Source of the DNA: a virus
IMG/VR virus record: IMGVR_UViG_3300020169_000058
Location: 1 to 33,791 of that record
Strand: one strand, 5' to 3'
Length of the DNA: 33,791 bases
In this document: positions 32,047 to 33,791 of the stretch, in pieces
Layout: every line of letters begins with the position of its first letter
Position numbering within the stretch: position 1 is the stretch's first letter
The notes under the pieces: generated by a model
Databases searched by the model: none
The model's input: only the letters and a program-made list of their open reading frames with translations
Told to the model about the DNA's origin: nothing
Translations under genes and position numbers: made by a program

Positions 32047-32435
32047 TAGCGTCTTCCTCTCGATGAATGGCAGCTTGTGTGGCAACTTGTATGGCATAAT
32101 ACAGCAGATATAGATCTATCCGTCATTCGCCCTTCAATTAGATCAACAGTTCTTCTTACTCCATCCTCTAACGTGTCTACAATATCTTGTGAATAAATTC
32201 TTGAACCAGCACTTACTCCTCCATCAATATAGTTATCAAATAAGCTATTAGCAGCTCCAGTATACTCAAATCTATGGCTAGTAGTATTAGATGTAGTTTG
32301 ACCTACTGCTACTCCAGCATCTAACCCGATGTATACAGTTGTAGTTATACTAATAGTTTTATCAAATGTACGGAGCTTTGCGCCAGCATAAGTTTGCATA
32401 TAACTATCTAAACTATCTCGAGTTAAATTACCCAT
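32046..32435 (-). CDS. CHxS-tail protein 1, probable radical SAM substrate
   Basis: 129 residues. A ~110-residue body without any Cys is followed by the tail CHTSCHTSCHSSRGRR, with Cys114, 118 and 122 and His115, 119 and 123. The body shares LRTFDKT, RFEYTGAANSLFDNY, GSRIYSQ and RTVDLIEGR with its neighbour, so the two are paralogues. All Cys and the His-x-Ser repeats are confined to the last 16 residues, as in leader-core RiPP precursors; His-x-Ser repeats are known targets of a bacterial radical SAM system (HxsA with HxsB/HxsC). Alternatively the tail binds a metal at the tip of a trimeric fibre, as HxH motifs do in phage fibres and spikes. TAATG overlaps on both sides; no haem or signal peptide. 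Confidence 0.82.
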   Translation of the reverse strand: MGNLTRDSLDSYMQTYAGAKLRTFDKTISITTTVYIGLDAGVAVGQTTSNTTSHRFEYTGAANSLFDNYIDGGVSAGSRIYSQDIVDTLEDGVRRTVDLIEGRMTDRSISAVLCHTSCHTSCHSSRGRR

Positions 32436-32857
32436 TACCTACGACCTCTCGATGTATGACAGCTTGTATGACAAGAGTTATGACAAAGCAAACCATTAAT
32501 AGATCTATTTCCAATTCTGCCTTCTATCTGATCTACTGTTCTTTGCATAGTATCACTTATTGAATTAATAACGTGCTGTGAATACATACGCGAACCTGTA
32601 TAGATATTACCGTTTAAGTAATTATTATATAATGAATTAGCAGCACCTGTATATTCAAATCGTTCACTTCTAGCTTGAGTAGATGTAGCACTACGGAATG
32701 CAGTAGAGTATGATGTGCCACCTGGGTATTGGTTTGTACCACCTGTACTTTCATATATATAAGCTGTTACATTAAAGTTAACTGTCTTATCAAAAGTTCT
32801 AAGCTGACTTCCAGCTTGAGATTGTAAACTACTATTATTTTGTGCATATGTTGGCAT
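32435..32857 (-). CDS. CHxS-tail protein 2, probable radical SAM substrate
   Basis: 140 residues, paralogue of CHxS protein 1. The body (LRTFDKT, RFEYTGAANSLYNNY, GSRMYSQ, RTVDQIEGR) contains no Cys; the tail is LLCHNSCHTSCHTSRGRR with Cys125, 129 and 133. An extra Gly/Tyr/Thr-rich loop (STGGTNQYPGGTSYS) near residue 40 separates it from paralogue 1. The gene begins 2 nt after the collagen-like fibre gene and ends in a TAATG overlap with paralogue 1; the AGAGGTCGTAGG codons for its Arg-Gly-Arg-Arg end supply the ribosome site for the next gene. Linkage to a fibre suggests a small virion protein that is modified after translation. Confidence 0.83.
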   Translation of the reverse strand: MPTYAQNNSSLQSQAGSQLRTFDKTVNFNVTAYIYESTGGTNQYPGGTSYSTAFRSATSTQARSERFEYTGAANSLYNNYLNGNIYTGSRMYSQHVINSISDTMQRTVDQIEGRIGNRSINGLLCHNSCHTSCHTSRGRR

Positions 32858-32859
32858 TA

Positions 32860-33791
32860 CTAAACTTTAACCTCAATTATTCCTTCACCGTCTTCTAGAG
32901 CTACTCCAACTAGTTCTAAGAAGTTTATCTCTGCAGATCTAGTTCCAGGAATTGCTTTACATTTACCGTCTGCATCTGCTACTATATAGTCACCCTTTTT
33001 AGCAGCTCCATTTATCTTACATGGGATACGTCCTTTAAGAGCAATGAATGGCCATAGCGGATCCTCTTTATTTTCTTCAGATACGTTCATTCTAAGCCCA
33101 GGCAATGTAGATATAACACCAGCAATAGCCATGCCAGGTTGCCACATAGTAACTTCTTCATCACCACCAATACCTAATAGATCACCTGGTTCATATACCG
33201 TATCAGCTAAATATTTCTCCGCAAGGTCAGACCAGTTAGCAGATGCTGCAGTACCTTGATAGATACCTGAGTTATCAACATACGATACATCGGAGTTGTT
33301 TCTTCTAAACTGAACAATTCTGTTTGAAGATGAGTCTGCAACAATATACCATCTATTTGAGTGGTATTGAATTTTACCTTTTGTGCCCGGATCACCAGTC
33401 CAGTTAGATGAAGCATTAGAGAAAAGACCACCGTTAGTAATATCAAGGTTTCCTCCACCAAATACACCAATCTCACCTTTCTGACCTTTAGAGCCTGTAC
33501 TACCAATCTCACCCTTTTGACCTTTAGATCCTGTACTACCAGTTGATCCAGTTGAGCCAGTATTACCTGTATTACCAGTTTGGCCTTTCTGACCTTTTTG
33601 ACCTTTAGCGCCTGTAGAACCTGTACTACCAGTTGATCCGGTTGAGCCAGTAGATCCGGTTGAGCCCACTTCCCCTTTTTGGCCTTTCTGTCCAGTTGAT
33701 CCAGTATTACCTGTATTACCGGTTTGGCCTTTTTGACCTTTCTGGCCTACTTCGCCCTTCTGGCCTTTCTGTCCCTTTTCACCTTTCTGGC
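32860..33791 (-). CDS. Collagen-like fibre protein (partial, N-terminus off window)
   Basis: The last 309 residues; the Gly-x-y frame runs unbroken through the right edge, so the GTG at 33669 is internal and not the start. The visible repeat region has over 30 Gly-x-y triplets, largely GST, GNT, GQT, GQK, GSK, GEI and GEV, with 15 Lys, all in the Y position followed by Gly (x-Lys-Gly, the site used by lysyl hydroxylases). After GVFGGG comes a ~200-residue C-terminal domain ([66 protein letters not shown]), a type of fibre end domain common in marine T4-like phages. Inferred role: host-recognition or neck/tail fibre, trimeric, and likely target of the hydroxylase-glycosyltransferase fusion at 16042-17967. 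Confidence 0.88.
   Translation of the reverse strand, partial: QKGEKGQKGQKGEVGQKGQKGQTGNTGNTGSTGQKGQKGEVGSTGSTGSTGSTGSTGSTGAKGQKGQKGQTGNTGNTGSTGSTGSTGSKGQKGEIGSTGSKGQKGEIGVFGGGNLDITNGGLFSNASSNWTGDPGTKGKIQYHSNRWYIVADSSSNRIVQFRRNNSDVSYVDNSGIYQGTAASANWSDLAEKYLADTVYEPGDLLGIGGDEEVTMWQPGMAIAGVISTLPGLRMNVSEENKEDPLWPFIALKGRIPCKINGAAKKGDYIVADADGKCKAIPGTRSAEINFLELVGVALEDGEGIIEVKV
33469..33791 (-). repeat. Collagen-like Gly-x-y coding repeat
   Basis: Degenerate 9-nt-unit repetition coding for Gly-x-y triplets, continuing past the window edge. Two alternating blocks are seen: Lys-rich (GQK/GEK/GSK with GEV/GEI) and Thr-rich (GST/GNT/GQT). The block order Lys-Thr-Lys-Thr-Lys repeats almost exactly, so the region has probably grown by unequal exchange of ~100-nt units. 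It is protein-coding, not a DNA-level array. Confidence 0.9.

Noticed and set aside
32046-32540. CHTSCH tails as c-type haem binding motifs
   Set aside because: The spacing is Cys-x3-Cys-His, not Cys-x2-Cys-His, the motifs overlap each other, and the proteins have no export signal or cytochrome-like body.
32860-33669. Fibre gene starting at the GTG at 33669
   Set aside because: The same frame stays open with perfect Gly-x-y periodicity to the window edge, and no ribosome site precedes the GTG; the gene is truncated by the window.
33469-33791. CRISPR or DNA satellite array
   Set aside because: The repetition is a triplet-in-frame Gly-x-y code with synonymous variation; there are no fixed repeats with unique spacers.
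1-33791. tRNA genes, integrase, insertion sequences, attachment sites
   Set aside because: Gaps between genes are all under about 80 nt, and no cloverleaf, recombinase motif or terminal repeats were seen.

Overview
This window is a piece of the genome of a T4-like myovirus, most likely marine and AT-rich. I infer this from the T4 head/neck/tail gene order (13-14-15-16-17-18-19-20-67-21-22-23), the nearby T4-type recombination genes uvsY and uvsW, T4-type late promoter boxes (TATAAATA), and the several 2-oxoglutarate oxygenase genes that are typical of marine T4-like phages. The host cannot be read from the sequence. No tRNA, integrase, IS element or CRISPR array was seen, and no gene-free stretch exceeds about 80 bases.

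Layout. (1) Positions 10-3190, minus strand: uvsW helicase, a PD-(D/E)XK nuclease, uvsY and a small tail-tube-fold protein. (2) Positions 3253-3999, plus strand: one orphan gene, closed by a strong UUCG-loop terminator that serves the capsid gene coming the other way. (3) Positions 4046-16003, minus strand: the virion core module, transcribed right to left from gp13 to gp23. Perfect late promoter boxes stand before gp13's downstream neighbours gp18 and gp20, before a small prohead-region gene, before gp13 itself and before the tail-tube-like gene. (4) Positions 16042-18542, minus strand: two oxygenase genes. One is a remarkable three-domain fusion: GT25 glycosyltransferase, PLOD/LH3-type glycosyltransferase and PLOD-type lysyl hydroxylase.

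(5) Positions 18609-23432, plus strand: six overlapping genes, namely a cupin, four radical SAM proteins with SPASM-like C-termini, and a 133-residue unknown. (6) Positions 23395-33791, minus strand, converging on block 5: a tightly coupled run that starts (at the right edge) with a collagen-like fibre protein. Next come two paralogous small proteins ending in a (Cys-His-x-Ser)3-Arg-Gly-Arg-Arg tail, then six further radical SAM proteins of one distinctive family, interleaved with three unknown genes.

How it may work together. Blocks 4-6 look like a virion-protein modification island: ten radical SAM enzymes, three non-haem iron oxygenases and two glycosyltransferase domains. Two kinds of substrate are visible. 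The first is collagen-like Gly-x-Lys repeats, a match for the lysyl hydroxylase/glycosyltransferase fusion (the same chemistry as animal collagen and mimivirus L230). The second is the paired Cys-His-x-Ser tails, which look like RiPP-type cores for the co-operonic radical SAM enzymes. The substrate assignments are inference; the gene content, order and motifs are read directly from the sequence.
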